64,000 nucleotides of DNA from Hyphomicrobiaceae bacterium (GTDB taxonomy: Bacteria > Pseudomonadota > Alphaproteobacteria > Rhizobiales > Hyphomicrobiaceae), in assembly GCA_020442165.1 (NCBI GenBank), contig JAGRKV010000019.1:21998-85997 (forward strand), given 5' to 3'. Shown here piece by piece: positions 34,255 to 44,600 of the stretch. Under the pieces are notes generated by a model. The model ran no database searches, was not told the DNA's origin, and saw only the letters and a list, made by a program, of their open reading frames with translations. Position numbers and translations under genes: made by a program. Every line of letters starts with the position of its first letter. The first letter of the stretch is position 1.

Positions 34255-36735
34255 TTATTCGCCCTTCTTCGGACGCGGCACACTGGGCACACTACCGGCG
34301 GCTCCGCCACTCCCGCGCGTACCAGCCCCACCCTTATCCTTCTTGTCCTTCGGACCAGGCAGGGCTTTGCGCACCGTGGCACCGACCAGCGCCTCTTGCG
34401 GCTCGTCACCCTCATCGTCGTCATCATCCCGATCGGCCGCCTTGGGACGCTTGGCGAGATCCAACGGCAGGTACTCGAACGCCAGCTTGGCGTCTTCGCC
34501 CTCGCCTTCGACGAGCACCCGGACCGTACCGCCGTTTTCGAGCTGGCCGAACAGCAGCTCTTCCGCCAGCGGCCGCTTGATGTACTCCTGAATTACGCGC
34601 GCCAAAGGACGGGCACCGAACTTCTCATCGTAGCCCTTCTCGGCAAGCCACTTCTGCGCCGCCTCGGTCAGCTCGATGGTAACGCTGCGGTCAGCAAGCT
34701 GCGCCTCCAGCTGGAAGATGAACTTCTCCACCACCTTGGCGATAACTTCAGGCGCCAGTCCGGCAAACGGAATGACCGCATCAAGCCGATTGCGGAACTC
34801 GGGCGTGAAGAGCCGGTTCACGGCCTCCGTATCTTCACCCTCGCGCTTGGCACGGTTGAAGCCCATCGGCGGCTTTGCCATGTCGGATGCGCCCGCATTC
34901 GTCGTCATGATGAGCACGACGTTGCGGAAGTCGACCGACTTGCCGTTGTGGTCGGTGAGCTTGCCGTGATCCATGACCTGCAACAGGATGTTGAAGAGAT
35001 CTGGATGGGCCTTCTCAATCTCATCGAGCAGCAGCACGCTATGGGGATGCTGATCGACGCCATCGGTCAAGAGACCGCCCTGGTCGAAGCCCACATAGCC
35101 CGGAGGCGCGCCGATCAACCGCGATACGGTGTGCTTTTCCATGTATTCCGACATGTCGAAGCGCAGCAACTCCACGCCCATGAGGCTGGCAAGCTGCTTG
35201 GCGACTTCGGTCTTGCCGACACCCGTGGGGCCGGAGAACAGATAGCAACCGATCGGTTTTTCTGGCTCGCGCAGTCCGGCGCGCGCAAGCTTGATCGACG
35301 ATGTCAGCGACTCGATCGCGCGGTTCTGTCCGAACACGAGCCGCTTGAGGTCCTTCTCCAGATTGGCGATCACCTCGGCATCAGACTTGGTGACGGTCTT
35401 GGGCGGAATCCGCGCCATGGTCGCAACCGTCGCCTCGATCTCCTTGACGCCGATCTTCTTCTTCCGCTTGCCGGCCTGCAGCAGCATCTGCGAAGCGCCC
35501 GTCTCATCGATCACATCGATCGCCTTGTCAGGCAACTTGCGATCGTGGATGTAGCGTGCCGACAGCTCCACCGCCGCCTTGACGGCATCGTTGGTGTACT
35601 TGAGCTGGTGGAACTCCTCGAAGTAGGGCTTCAGGCCGCGCACGATCTCGATCGCATCCTCGACCGTCGGCTCCTTGACGTCGATCTTCTGGAAGCGGCG
35701 AACGAGCGCGCGATCCTTCTCGAAGTGCTGGCGGTATTCCTTGTAGGTGGTCGAGCCGATGCACCTGACCGTCCCGGACTGCAGTGCGGGCTTGAGCAGG
35801 TTGGAAGCGTCCATCGCGCCGCCCGACGTTGCGCCAGCACCGATCACGGTGTGGATCTCGTCGATGAAGAGTACAGCACCTGGATAATTCTCGATCTCGC
35901 GCATCACCGCTTTGAGGCGTTCCTCGAAGTCGCCACGATAGCGCGTGCCGGCAAGCAGCGCGCCCATATCTAGCGCGAAGATGGTTGCGTCCTGCAGTAC
36001 CTCGGGCACCTCGCCCTTGATGATCTTGCGTGCAAGCCCCTCGGCGATGGCCGTCTTGCCGACGCCAGGATCGCCCACCAGCAGCGGATTGTTCTTCTGC
36101 CGGCGGCAAAGCACCTGGATGGTCCGCATCACCTCAGCCTCGCGGCCGATCAGCGGATCGATCTTGCCGTCGCGCGCCTTCTTGTTCAGGTTGACGCAGT
36201 AAGAATTGAGCGCGTCCTGGCCAGACTTCTTCTCTTCGCCGTCGCGCGCATGCTCCTCGTCAACCCCGCTCACCGGGCGCGGCTCCGACATGCCCGGCCG
36301 CTTCGCCAGACCGTGCGAGATGTATTGGATGGCGTCGAACCGCGTCATGTCCTGCTCCTGCAGGAAATATGCGGCATGGCTTTCGCGCTCGGCAAAGATT
36401 GCCACCAGCACGTTGGCGCCCGTCACCTCTTCGCGGCCCGATGACTGTACATGCACCACCGCGCGGTGGATGACACGCTGGAAGCCCTGAGTGGGCGTCG
36501 CTTCGGAACTCGCCTGCATGACAAGGTAATCGAGCTCGTTATCGAGGAACTCGATAATCCTGTGGCGAAGCTTGTCGAGATCGACGCTGCACGCGCGCAT
36601 CACTGCGGACGCATCGCGATCATCGACCAGGGCAAGCAGAAGATGCTCGAGTGTCGCTGCTTCGTGACTGCGTTCGTTGGCGTATTCCAGAGCACGATGC
36701 AGAGCGGTTTCGAGGCTCTTTGAGAATGATGGCAC
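34255..36735 (-). CDS. clpA: ATP-dependent Clp protease ATP-binding subunit ClpA
   Basis: AAA+ unfoldase that feeds substrates, including ClpS-delivered N-degrons, to ClpP. The 826 residues hold the N domain (1-145), first ATPase with Walker A GDPGVGKT at 221-228 and VLFIDEIHT, and second ATPase with GPTGVGKT and LLLDEIEKAH. About 70 charged, low-complexity residues (DRDDDDDEGDE, then KDKKDKGGAG) follow the usual end, longer than in E. coli ClpA. The start is GTG, 7 bases after the clpS stop. clpS-clpA is an operon ending at the terminator downstream. Confidence 0.96.
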   Translation of the reverse strand: MPSFSKSLETALHRALEYANERSHEAATLEHLLLALVDDRDASAVMRACSVDLDKLRHRIIEFLDNELDYLVMQASSEATPTQGFQRVIHRAVVHVQSSGREEVTGANVLVAIFAERESHAAYFLQEQDMTRFDAIQYISHGLAKRPGMSEPRPVSGVDEEHARDGEEKKSGQDALNSYCVNLNKKARDGKIDPLIGREAEVMRTIQVLCRRQKNNPLLVGDPGVGKTAIAEGLARKIIKGEVPEVLQDATIFALDMGALLAGTRYRGDFEERLKAVMREIENYPGAVLFIDEIHTVIGAGATSGGAMDASNLLKPALQSGTVRCIGSTTYKEYRQHFEKDRALVRRFQKIDVKEPTVEDAIEIVRGLKPYFEEFHQLKYTNDAVKAAVELSARYIHDRKLPDKAIDVIDETGASQMLLQAGKRKKKIGVKEIEATVATMARIPPKTVTKSDAEVIANLEKDLKRLVFGQNRAIESLTSSIKLARAGLREPEKPIGCYLFSGPTGVGKTEVAKQLASLMGVELLRFDMSEYMEKHTVSRLIGAPPGYVGFDQGGLLTDGVDQHPHSVLLLDEIEKAHPDLFNILLQVMDHGKLTDHNGKSVDFRNVVLIMTTNAGASDMAKPPMGFNRAKREGEDTEAVNRLFTPEFRNRLDAVIPFAGLAPEVIAKVVEKFIFQLEAQLADRSVTIELTEAAQKWLAEKGYDEKFGARPLARVIQEYIKRPLAEELLFGQLENGGTVRVLVEGEGEDAKLAFEYLPLDLAKRPKAADRDDDDDEGDEPQEALVGATVRKALPGPKDKKDKGGAGTRGSGGAAGSVPSVPRPKKGE

Positions 36736-36742
36736 TGGCCTT

Positions 36743-37111
36743 CTACTCCTTCTCCATGGTGCATCTGAGAGGATGCTGGTTCTGGCGTGCGAAATCCATC
36801 ACCTGAGTGACTTTGGTTTCCGCCACCTCGAACGTATAAACACCGCAAAGTCCGACGCCCTTGTGATGGACGTGCAGCATGATCCGCGTGGCATCCTCGC
36901 GGCCCTTGTTGAAGAACCGCTCCAGCACGAGCACGACGAACTCCATCGGCGTGTAGTCGTCGTTGAGCAGCAGAACTTTGTAGAGGCTGGGCTTCTTTGT
37001 TTTCGGTCGCGTCTTGGTGACGATACCCGTGCGGCCTTCCTCGTCGCCGCCCTTGTCGCCGTCGCCGTCGCCCTTATCGCCCGCCATCTGAATCGCTTGT
37101 ATCTTGCTCAT
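36743..37111 (-). CDS. clpS: ATP-dependent Clp protease adaptor ClpS
   Basis: Adaptor that recognises N-terminal destabilising residues and delivers them to ClpA. The 122 residues comprise an acidic flexible N-terminal arm ([15 protein letters not shown]) and the folded core: [38 protein letters not shown] and a C-terminal helix. The start at MSKIQAIQ fits the family; a longer open frame upstream is not supported. The clpS-clpA spacing is 7 bases, so they are cotranscribed. Confidence 0.95.
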   Translation of the reverse strand: MSKIQAIQMAGDKGDGDGDKGGDEEGRTGIVTKTRPKTKKPSLYKVLLLNDDYTPMEFVVLVLERFFNKGREDATRIMLHVHHKGVGLCGVYTFEVAETKVTQVMDFARQNQHPLRCTMEKE

Positions 37112-37376
37112 GCCAGTATTCCGCACTCCACGCGGATTGCCGTCCGTTGCCGCCATCAGGCCATGTCCAGCTTTCGACAGCATCTCACTTGTACGGCTAC
37201 CACGTCCACTCTCGCAATTGCGTCGTAGGAAAGCAGGTAACAACATTGCGAGCATTTCCAAATTGATCGTACCGGTTTTGCCGCCACTCCGCCTCACACC
37301 CTATTGCGCAGATAAGACCCTGCCCCTTGCCGGAAGGTTACGTCATGCTGACCGTAATGTTGGGTGTTTTCGAGAC

Positions 37377-37405
37377 AAAAAAAGACCCGGCCAGACGACC
37401 GGGTC
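37377..37405 (-). terminator. Terminator of the phasin gene
   Basis: On the minus strand GACCCGG and CCGGGTC form a 7-bp stem with an 8-base loop, followed by a run of seven Ts. It lies 32 bases after the phasin stop. Confidence 0.85.
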
Positions 37406-37436
37406 CAATTTGCTCAAAATCCAGCGCTCCAGGACG

Positions 37437-37766
37437 TCAGCGGCCCTGTTGCATCAGCTTCTCGACCGGCCGGTAGGCCTCCTTCGCCAGCTCAGCGTAC
37501 ATGGAGCCGACCTTGGCCATCTGATGCATATACTCGTCGTAGCTGCGCTTGACGTACTTGGTCTGGATGTCCATGGCCTGCTCAAGCGACTTGGCGCCCA
37601 AAAGCTTCTCGAACGTGGACGTACCATCTTCGAAGGACCGCTTGGTGTAGTCGGAAAACTCAGCCGCAATGGCCTGCCAGCCCTTGGTCATCTCGCCAAA
37701 CATCTTCATGGCAGAATCCATGTTGCCCTGGCTCATCTTCTGCAAGTCCGTGAATCCGCTCATCAT
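37437..37766 (-). CDS. Phasin family protein
   Basis: Small amphipathic helical protein predicted to coat polyhydroxyalkanoate granules. The 109 residues form two or three helices typical of phasins, with FTDLQKMSQGNMDSAMKMFGEMTKGWQAIA, then EDGTSTFEKLLGAKSLEQAM and IQTKYVKRSYDEYM. GAGG lies 7 bases before the first of two adjacent ATGs. Two PhaR-type boxes lie upstream, supporting a granule role. PHA synthase genes are not in the window. An unrelated granule function cannot be excluded. Confidence 0.88.
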   Translation of the reverse strand: MMSGFTDLQKMSQGNMDSAMKMFGEMTKGWQAIAAEFSDYTKRSFEDGTSTFEKLLGAKSLEQAMDIQTKYVKRSYDEYMHQMAKVGSMYAELAKEAYRPVEKLMQQGR

Positions 37767-37828
37767 GACGACACCTCGTAGGGTTGGGGCGGGCCTCAGG
37801 GCCCGGGGAAGATTTCTGTCGGAAATGT

Positions 37829-37840
37829 TGCGTTGCACAA
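37829..37840 (-). promoter_or_regulatory. PhaR-type box 1 upstream of the phasin
   Basis: TGCGTTGCACAA matches the TGCRNYGCASMA motif I recall for Bradyrhizobium PhaR. It lies about 63 bases before the phasin start. Confidence 0.55.
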
Positions 37841-37893
37841 TTTCCTTGTCCTACAGATAGTCCTGCATTCCAAACTCTGCAAGGGATTTTTGC

Positions 37894-37905
37894 TGCGTCG
37901 CACAA
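37894..37905 (-). promoter_or_regulatory. PhaR-type box 2 upstream of the phasin
   Basis: TGCGTCGCACAA also fits that motif, differing from box 1 by one transition. It sits inside a larger near-palindrome (GATTTTTG.TGCG.CGCACAAAAATC, 37885-37910). Its start is 65 bases beyond that of box 1, roughly six helical turns. Confidence 0.55.
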
Positions 37906-38146
37906 AAATCTACTTATTCAGGTTTCGAGTATTCCGTATTAACCGCGTTTTTCCATGACTGTGCCTAGACTTGGCTCTTATGGAGGCAGCAGGCGTCAAA
38001 AAGCTGCCCAACAATGATGTTCCCTTACCCGAACGGGAAAAGGGCATCAGCCGCGGGGGCGGGTCCAGATTTTGCGTCGCAATGACGCGGATCTTACTCG
38101 AAACACCGCGGATATTCGCAGGGTTCGCGTTTCGAGTAGACGGATA

Positions 38147-39946
38147 ATGATCGGCTTCTGTCGAGCAGAGGGCAATTTTTGCCTCCGCATTGCGGGCTAT
38201 ATGTTGCAGATCGCTCTCGTGGCGTGGCCGCTCGTCGCTGCGCCAACTGCTGCATTTGCGGCTGAGCAATCGGCAATGGTTATCGACGCCAACACCGGCA
38301 AGGTTCTTTATAGTTCCGCTGCTGACGAGCGCCGTTATCCCGCCTCGCTCACCAAGATGATGACGCTCTACCTCACCTTCGATCTGATCGAAAAGAAGCG
38401 TCTATCCTACTCCAGCCGCATCAAGATCAGTGCCCAGGCAGCCAGCCAGCCACCGTCAAAGCTGGAGCTGGAACCCGGAGAGACAATTTCGGTACGCGAT
38501 GCCATCGGCGCGCTGGTGACGAAGTCGGCCAACGACATCGCCGTGGCCCTGGCGGAACATATCGCCGGCAGCGAAGAGAATTTCGCCCGCCTGATGACCC
38601 ACAAGGCCCACGAAATCGGCATGTCGAAGACGACATTTCGCAATGCATCCGGGCTGCCCAATTCGGACCAGTATACCACCGCCCGCGACATGCTCACCCT
38701 CGCCTTGCGCCTGCAGGACGATTTTCCCGAGCATTACAAAGCGTTTGCGACCCGCAGCTTCAGCTACAATGGCTCCAGCTACCGCAACCACAACACGCTG
38801 CTCTATCATTACCGCGGCACAGAGGGCATCAAGACCGGATACACCAGGGCGTCCGGGTTCAATTTGGTGGCCGCCGTCCGTCGCGGCGACAAGCACCTTG
38901 TCGCCGCCGTATTTGGCGGCCCAACCGCTGGCCAGCGGAATTCCCGGATGCGCGCCATCCTTGACCGGGCATTCGCCAAGGCATCGTCCAAACGCACGCG
39001 CAAGTCAGCACCCCAGCTCATCGCCACACCGCGCCTGCTGAAACGGCCAGCACCCCCGTCGCGCCTGGCGCTGGCACCAACCAAGCCGCCGCCACTGCCC
39101 GCCACCGCGCCAGAGGCTGCATCTGGCACCACACCAGGGGCCGCTGCGGCAACCTCACAAACAGCTGAACCCTCAGCGACCGACACCCGGATTTCGATTG
39201 CCCGCGTCCGTCGCATCGGCCTTGCCCAGCACTTTGCCAATAGACGCGAGGCACGCCGCACCACGGCAAAACAGCCCGCGGCTGCAAACCCGACGACGGA
39301 TGAGCCCCCGACATCGATTGCCCAACTGATCGCGAACGCGGCCCGTGAGCGCTCCAGCGGGACCCCGAGCGCGCTCGGAATGCAGGTGAATGGTGCAATT
39401 ACACCGGTTCCCGGCACCGCTGCACCGGCCGCCCTGACCCCAGCCGAACCACCCGTCGCGGCAGCGGCGCCCGACACTTCGACGGCTCCGGCACCCGGCT
39501 CCAGCCTCGCCCCCGGCGCGACCAGCGAATTGCCGGGTCGCGAACCATCGACCCTGCAGGAGCAGCTCTCCAGAATCCTGGCCGAACATCGGCCATCGGT
39601 CATGGAGAAGGCGCAGCGCACTGAGGTAAGTCGCGCCCCGCCCCGGCCCGAGCCCGCACTTCATGCCGACAGCGAACCAACGCCCCCGGTTGCTGGCACC
39701 GGTACGCATCTGATCCAGATCGGAGCCTACAACAGCGCTGGTGAAGCCGAGCGCCAGTTGAGTGCCGCCCGGCAGCGAGCAGCAACGGTCCTGAGCCGCG
39801 CCTCTGAGCGAACCGAAACCGTCACCAAGGGCGAGCACAAGTTCTATCGCGCTCACTTCGCAGGTTTTGATTCTTCCGGCGCCACACAGGCCTGCCAGGA
39901 ACTGCGCCGCCAGTCGATCGATTGCTTCGTCAAGCGCATCCGCTGA
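38147..39946 (+). CDS. D-alanyl-D-alanine carboxypeptidase with SPOR domain
   Basis: Penicillin-binding-protein-5 type enzyme (DacF-like) that trims peptidoglycan stem peptides. The 599 residues begin with a signal peptide (IALVAWPLVAAPTAAFA) and carry the active-site motifs SLTK, SAND and KTGYT near residues 62, 127 and 229. A long Ala/Pro/Thr-rich linker (about 290-510) leads to a C-terminal SPOR-like domain (HLIQIGAYNSAGEAERQL), which binds denuded glycan and targets division sites. The start is uncertain; ATG 38147 is preferred because it precedes the signal peptide by few residues. Confidence 0.9.
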   Translation: MIGFCRAEGNFCLRIAGYMLQIALVAWPLVAAPTAAFAAEQSAMVIDANTGKVLYSSAADERRYPASLTKMMTLYLTFDLIEKKRLSYSSRIKISAQAASQPPSKLELEPGETISVRDAIGALVTKSANDIAVALAEHIAGSEENFARLMTHKAHEIGMSKTTFRNASGLPNSDQYTTARDMLTLALRLQDDFPEHYKAFATRSFSYNGSSYRNHNTLLYHYRGTEGIKTGYTRASGFNLVAAVRRGDKHLVAAVFGGPTAGQRNSRMRAILDRAFAKASSKRTRKSAPQLIATPRLLKRPAPPSRLALAPTKPPPLPATAPEAASGTTPGAAAATSQTAEPSATDTRISIARVRRIGLAQHFANRREARRTTAKQPAAANPTTDEPPTSIAQLIANAARERSSGTPSALGMQVNGAITPVPGTAAPAALTPAEPPVAAAAPDTSTAPAPGSSLAPGATSELPGREPSTLQEQLSRILAEHRPSVMEKAQRTEVSRAPPRPEPALHADSEPTPPVAGTGTHLIQIGAYNSAGEAERQLSAARQRAATVLSRASERTETVTKGEHKFYRAHFAGFDSSGATQACQELRRQSIDCFVKRIR

Positions 39947-39976
39947 GCGCCGGACGGCATGTCTCCGGCCGGCATA

Positions 39977-40684
39977 TCAAGTGCCATCCAACGCATCCAG
40001 AAGCACGTCCTTTGCCTCGTTGATCTTGGCTGCCAGATAGGTCGACCCGCCGCGATCGGGATGCAGCCGCAACATCAATTCACGATGCGCCTTGCGGATC
40101 TCATCGACGCCCGCTCCCTCCTGAAGTCCCAGTATTTCATAGGCCTCGGCCACACCCATGCGCCCATCAGGACCGCCAGAAAACCGTTCCTCGCCCCGCT
40201 TTACGTCCTCTCGCCACGTCGGATGGACCTGATCGAGATAAGTTTCCAGTATCTGCGCTGATTGCGGATCAGCCACCCGGCAGTCCTGCCACAGCAAAGC
40301 AAGCTCCTCAGGCTTGAGGCTTTCGATTGGCCGGCCCTCGAAAAGACCCTTTAGCACCCGCCCAGTGATACGGCCGGTCTCCAGGTCAAGGCGCATTTCC
40401 AGATGGTCCGTCACGACATGCGACGTCTGCCCCGCCGATGTCCCAGCTGCGCCGAAGCCTCCGCCCATCCCTGCTGCCGCAAAGAGCCAGAGCCCCAACA
40501 TCGCCAATGGTGCGGCGAGCGGAAAAGCCCCGCGCAACAGAAGAAACAACGCCAGCCCCATTGCAACGGCGCCACCGAACAGGCGCATGCGCTGAGCAAC
40601 CACTGCTGGATTGGTCCGCATGAACCACCACAGCAACGCTCCGCCCCCAGCGAGGGCGCCCAAGACAACAGCGGCCCAGCGCAT
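39977..40684 (-). CDS. Membrane-anchored DnaJ domain protein
   Basis: A 235-residue protein with N-terminal membrane segments (VVLGALAGGGALLWWF, then two more near 37-75) and a C-terminal J domain (AYEILGLQEGAGVDEIRKAH, LRLHPDRGGS) with the essential HPD. The topology resembles mitochondrial TIM14/Pam18-type proteins, which recruit an Hsp70 to a membrane. Its start overlaps the last base of the VWA gene, so the two are coupled. The Hsp70 partner and client are unknown. Confidence 0.85.
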   Translation of the reverse strand: MRWAAVVLGALAGGGALLWWFMRTNPAVVAQRMRLFGGAVAMGLALFLLLRGAFPLAAPLAMLGLWLFAAAGMGGGFGAAGTSAGQTSHVVTDHLEMRLDLETGRITGRVLKGLFEGRPIESLKPEELALLWQDCRVADPQSAQILETYLDQVHPTWREDVKRGEERFSGGPDGRMGVAEAYEILGLQEGAGVDEIRKAHRELMLRLHPDRGGSTYLAAKINEAKDVLLDALDGT

Positions 40685-41502
40685 CAGCTGCGCCCCCTGG
40701 GCGGCGGCAAAGCTTCCAGAATGCGCCGTGCGCCCCCGCCACCGCTTCGCCCGTCACTCAATACTTCGAGCGCCTTCCGGCCACCGGCGGCATAAACCGC
40801 AACCGCGGTCAAAAGTTCACGCAGCTGGCTGGCAGAGCCACTATCAAATCGGCAATGAGCACCTCGCGACAGCCGCGCTATTTCGGCAAATGCCGTTGAC
40901 GCCGCCGCATCGCGTCCCTCCTGAAACAGGAACACAGGGATGCCGACCAGAGAAAGCTCGCCCGCCTTCTGCGCTAGAGCGTCGATGTCCTCCTCCATGC
41001 AATCACCCACATAGACCAAAGCTCCGACACGATGCCGCCCGGCTTCGGCCAATGCATGGCCAAGTACCTTGCCGATCTGCGTCTTGCCGCCCTGGCACGA
41101 AACGGTGGTCATCAACCGAGCAAGCGCCGCCGGATCAGAAACCCATTTCGATGCCCGGCATTCGCCAAACCCGCGAAAATAGACGAGCTGCACATCAAGC
41201 CCGCCAATCTGCTTGACCGCTTCGAACATCTCGCCTTGTAGCGCCAGCGCCATATCCCAGGTGCCCGCCCGGCTCATCGTCGCGTCCATGGCAAAGATCA
41301 GCCGTCCGCGATCGCCCGTAGCCAGCGGACCGACCGATTTCATGCGTTTGACGAATGCAGCCACCTCGGCATCGCTGGCAGTCCCAACGGCCGCCGGCTT
41401 TCGCGAAGGCGCATCCCCCTCACCGCTTGTGGGTGCGCCCGACGTATTGCCCGGCAAATCCGGCGCGGACATCTCACCCTTCGTCTTGCCGGTGTTGCCC
41501 AT
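40684..41502 (-). CDS. VWA domain protein
   Basis: A 272-residue protein with a von Willebrand factor A-like domain: RLIFAMDATMSRAGTWDMA carries a modified metal-binding motif (DAT.S), LVYVGDCMEEDIDAL and IPVFLFQEGRD supply other strands. No signal peptide is visible from this start. A GTG overlapping the putA stop at 41610 would add 36 residues; the chosen ATG has GAGAG about 7 bases upstream. It is coupled to the DnaJ gene and sits behind putA. Protein-protein interaction or assembly roles are likely, but unknown. Confidence 0.8.
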   Translation of the reverse strand: MGNTGKTKGEMSAPDLPGNTSGAPTSGEGDAPSRKPAAVGTASDAEVAAFVKRMKSVGPLATGDRGRLIFAMDATMSRAGTWDMALALQGEMFEAVKQIGGLDVQLVYFRGFGECRASKWVSDPAALARLMTTVSCQGGKTQIGKVLGHALAEAGRHRVGALVYVGDCMEEDIDALAQKAGELSLVGIPVFLFQEGRDAAASTAFAEIARLSRGAHCRFDSGSASQLRELLTAVAVYAAGGRKALEVLSDGRSGGGGARRILEALPPPRGRS

Positions 41503-41609
41503 GCCTCTGCTCTCGACAACCGTGCCAGCGTCGATGCTGGCACCCAAAACATGGCGGCAAGGAGCCAGGAGTGCAACGGCCCGCATCAGGCCAACAAGGC
41601 CGCCCCGCA

Positions 41610-44600
41610 CTAGTCGCGTGCCTTGGCCCCCTTTTCGCCCGACAGCGACAGCAGTTCAGCATTGCCGCCCGCCGCCGTGACATCGACCGACATCACACGC
41701 TCGGTCACAAGCGCTTGCAGCATCCGTGGCCCACCCGCCTTTGGCCCTGTTCCAGATAAACCTTCGCCACCGAACGGTTGAACTCCGGGCACAGCGCCAA
41801 TCTGGTTGCGGTTGACGTAGATGTTGCCAACGCGCGCACGCTCCGCCACCTGGTCGGCCACGTCCTCGATGCGGCTGTGCACCGATAACGTCAGGCCATA
41901 CTCCTGGCCATTGATAGCGTTAATGACACGATCAAGGTGCCCGCGCTGATAGCGGATGACATGCAGGATTGGCCCGAACACTTCGCCGCCGATATCCTCC
42001 ATGCGGCCCACCTCGTAGACCGCAGGCGAAACAAATGTTCCCACGCGACAGGCCTCCGGCAAAGCCAGATCAACAATACGTTGATGCGCGCGCGACATGC
42101 GCAGCTTGTGGGACTCGAGCCGGTCCTGCGAGGCTTCGTCGATGACAGGCCCGATATCCATTGCAAAGTCGAGCGGATCGCCGACATCGAGCGCTTCCGT
42201 AGCACCCGCCAAAAGATCGATGACGCGCTTGGCAACATCGGCCTGGATAAAGAGTACGCGCGCGGCGGAGCAACGCTGCCCCGCACTGTCGAACGCCGAC
42301 CGCACTGCATCCCTGACCACCTGCTCTGGCAATGCGGTTGAATCAGCGATCATCGCATTGACTCCACCCGTCTCGGCAATAAAGGGAATGATCGCCCCAC
42401 GGCGCTCCGCCAGCGCCTTCTGGATGGCCCACGCCGTTTCGTTGGACCCGGTAAAGAGCACACCCTTGACGCGCTGATCCCGCACCAGCGCTGCTCCCGT
42501 CTCTCCACCGCCCGGCAGCAGATGCAGACAATTCGGTGGCACACCCGCCTCGTGCAGCAACTGCACGGCGAGCGCGGCAACGAGCGGGCTCTGTTCCGCT
42601 GGTTTGGCGAGAACGGGATTGCCAGCCGCCAGGGCAGCGGCCACCTGCCCGACGAATATTGCCAGCGGAAAATTCCACGGACTGATGGCTGCCATGGGAC
42701 CGCGCGCGCGCAATGCGATCGAATTCACTTCACCCGTGGGCCCCTTCAGCACGCGCGGCCCATCGAAGGTCGTGCGCGCCTGGCTCGCATAATAGTTGAG
42801 GAAGTCGATGGCCTCGCGCACTTCAGCCTGTGCGTTGGCGAGTGTCTTTCCCGTCTCGCGGATGATGACGGCCATTAGCCGCGCACGGTCGCGCAGAAGC
42901 ATCTGTGCAGCGACTTCCAAGATCCGCGCCCGCGTTTCCGCCGGCGTCATGTCCCAGCCATGCGCCGCCTCTGTCCCACTTTCGATCGCCCGTTGCACAC
43001 TCGCACGCGAGGCGAAATACACGCTGCCCAGCCGCTCGCGGCGGTCATGCGGACAAATCGCAAGGAGCGGCTCGCCATCCTCCTGCACGGTCTTGCCATC
43101 GACAATCGGCCCTGCGGCAAACGGCTTGTCCAGACATGCTCTAATCTCGTCGAGCAACCGGCCGCGCTCCGCCGGCTCGCTCAACGCCAGTCCCTCCGAG
43201 ACCATGCGCTGCGGCAACAAGATGTCGCGCGGCTTGGCGAGCGGTAATGCCGTCTCAATCCGGTTGCGGCCACCTGACGACCACTCGCCAGCTAACCGCG
43301 CAACAGGATCGGCGACAATTGTGGCGACAGGAACTGTCTCATCGGCGAGCTGGTGGACGAATGAGGAATTGGCACCATTCTCCAGCAATCGCCGGACGAG
43401 ATAGGCCAGCAGATCCGCATGATCTCCGACCGGCGCATAGATCCGGCTTGCCCGCCCGATGCCAGCACCACCGATGACGTCCTCATAAAGGGCATCACCC
43501 ATGCCATAGAGCCGCTGGAACTCGAAGGCGGCGTTACCAGCCGCTATATGGACAGCCGCCAGCGATTGCGCGTTATGTGTTGCAAACGCGGGATAGAACG
43601 CGGCGGGATCGGAGAGGATGTAGCGCACCGCCGCCAGATAAGAGAGGTCGGTATGCGACTTGCGCGTCAGCACCGGATAGTCAGCGAGCCCCCGCTCCTG
43701 CGCCCACTTGATCTCGCTGTCCCAATAGGCGCCTTTGACGAGCCGAACCGGAATGCGTTTGCCTTTCGCCTCGGCAACGCGCCGCAGCCACCGCAGCACA
43801 GGCAGTGCGCGGCGCGAATAGGCCTGCACAGCAATACCTAAGCCGTTCCAGCCCGCAAGTGCTGGATTGGAAAGCGCCTGCCCGAATATCTCCAGCTCCA
43901 GGTCGAGCCGCTCCTGTTCCTCGGCATCGATCATCACGCCGATCCCGCGTTCCCGTGCCGCTCTCAGAAGGGTCAGCAGCCGCGGCATGAGTTCGTGCTG
44001 CAGCCGCTGCTCCTTACCGGGCTCGAAACGGGGATGCAGCGCCGAAAGTTTGACGGAGATATTTGGCCGGTCGTGCGTGGCATCAGCGTTCTGCGATTTG
44101 AGCGGCCCCGATGCCTTGCCGATCGCTTCAATGGCACTCAGGTATCGCTCGAAATAGCGCTTCGCATCCCCATCCGAATGCGCCGCTTCGCCAAGCATGT
44201 CGTAGGAAAAACGGTAGCCCTTCGCCTCCAGCGGACGCGCGCGTTTCAAGGCGGTTTCTATGTCTGGCCCAATAACGAACTGATCGCCTAGGAGTTTGAC
44301 AGCACGGCGCAGTGCCTGCCGGATTATGCCCTCACCCGTGCGCGCAACCAGCCTCTTGACCGAATCCACCGGCGAGCGGCCCTGCGCTCCACCAAGACGC
44401 ACCACCCGGCCGGTCAGCATCAGCCCGAACGTCGATGCATTGACGAAGAAGCTGCCTGAATGCCCAAGATGCTGCGCCCACTTACCGTCGCCGATCTTAT
44501 CAGCGATGAGCCGGTCCGCCGTCTCTGCATCGGGAATGCGCAACAAGGCTTCCGCGAGGCACATCAGGATCACGCCTTCCTCGCTCGAAAGCCCATACTC

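Noticed and set aside
34396..35973. Long open frame of 525 codons on the plus strand opposite clpA
   Set aside because: It lies entirely antisense to the well-supported clpA coding sequence and has no recognisable domains; such frames are common in GC-rich DNA.
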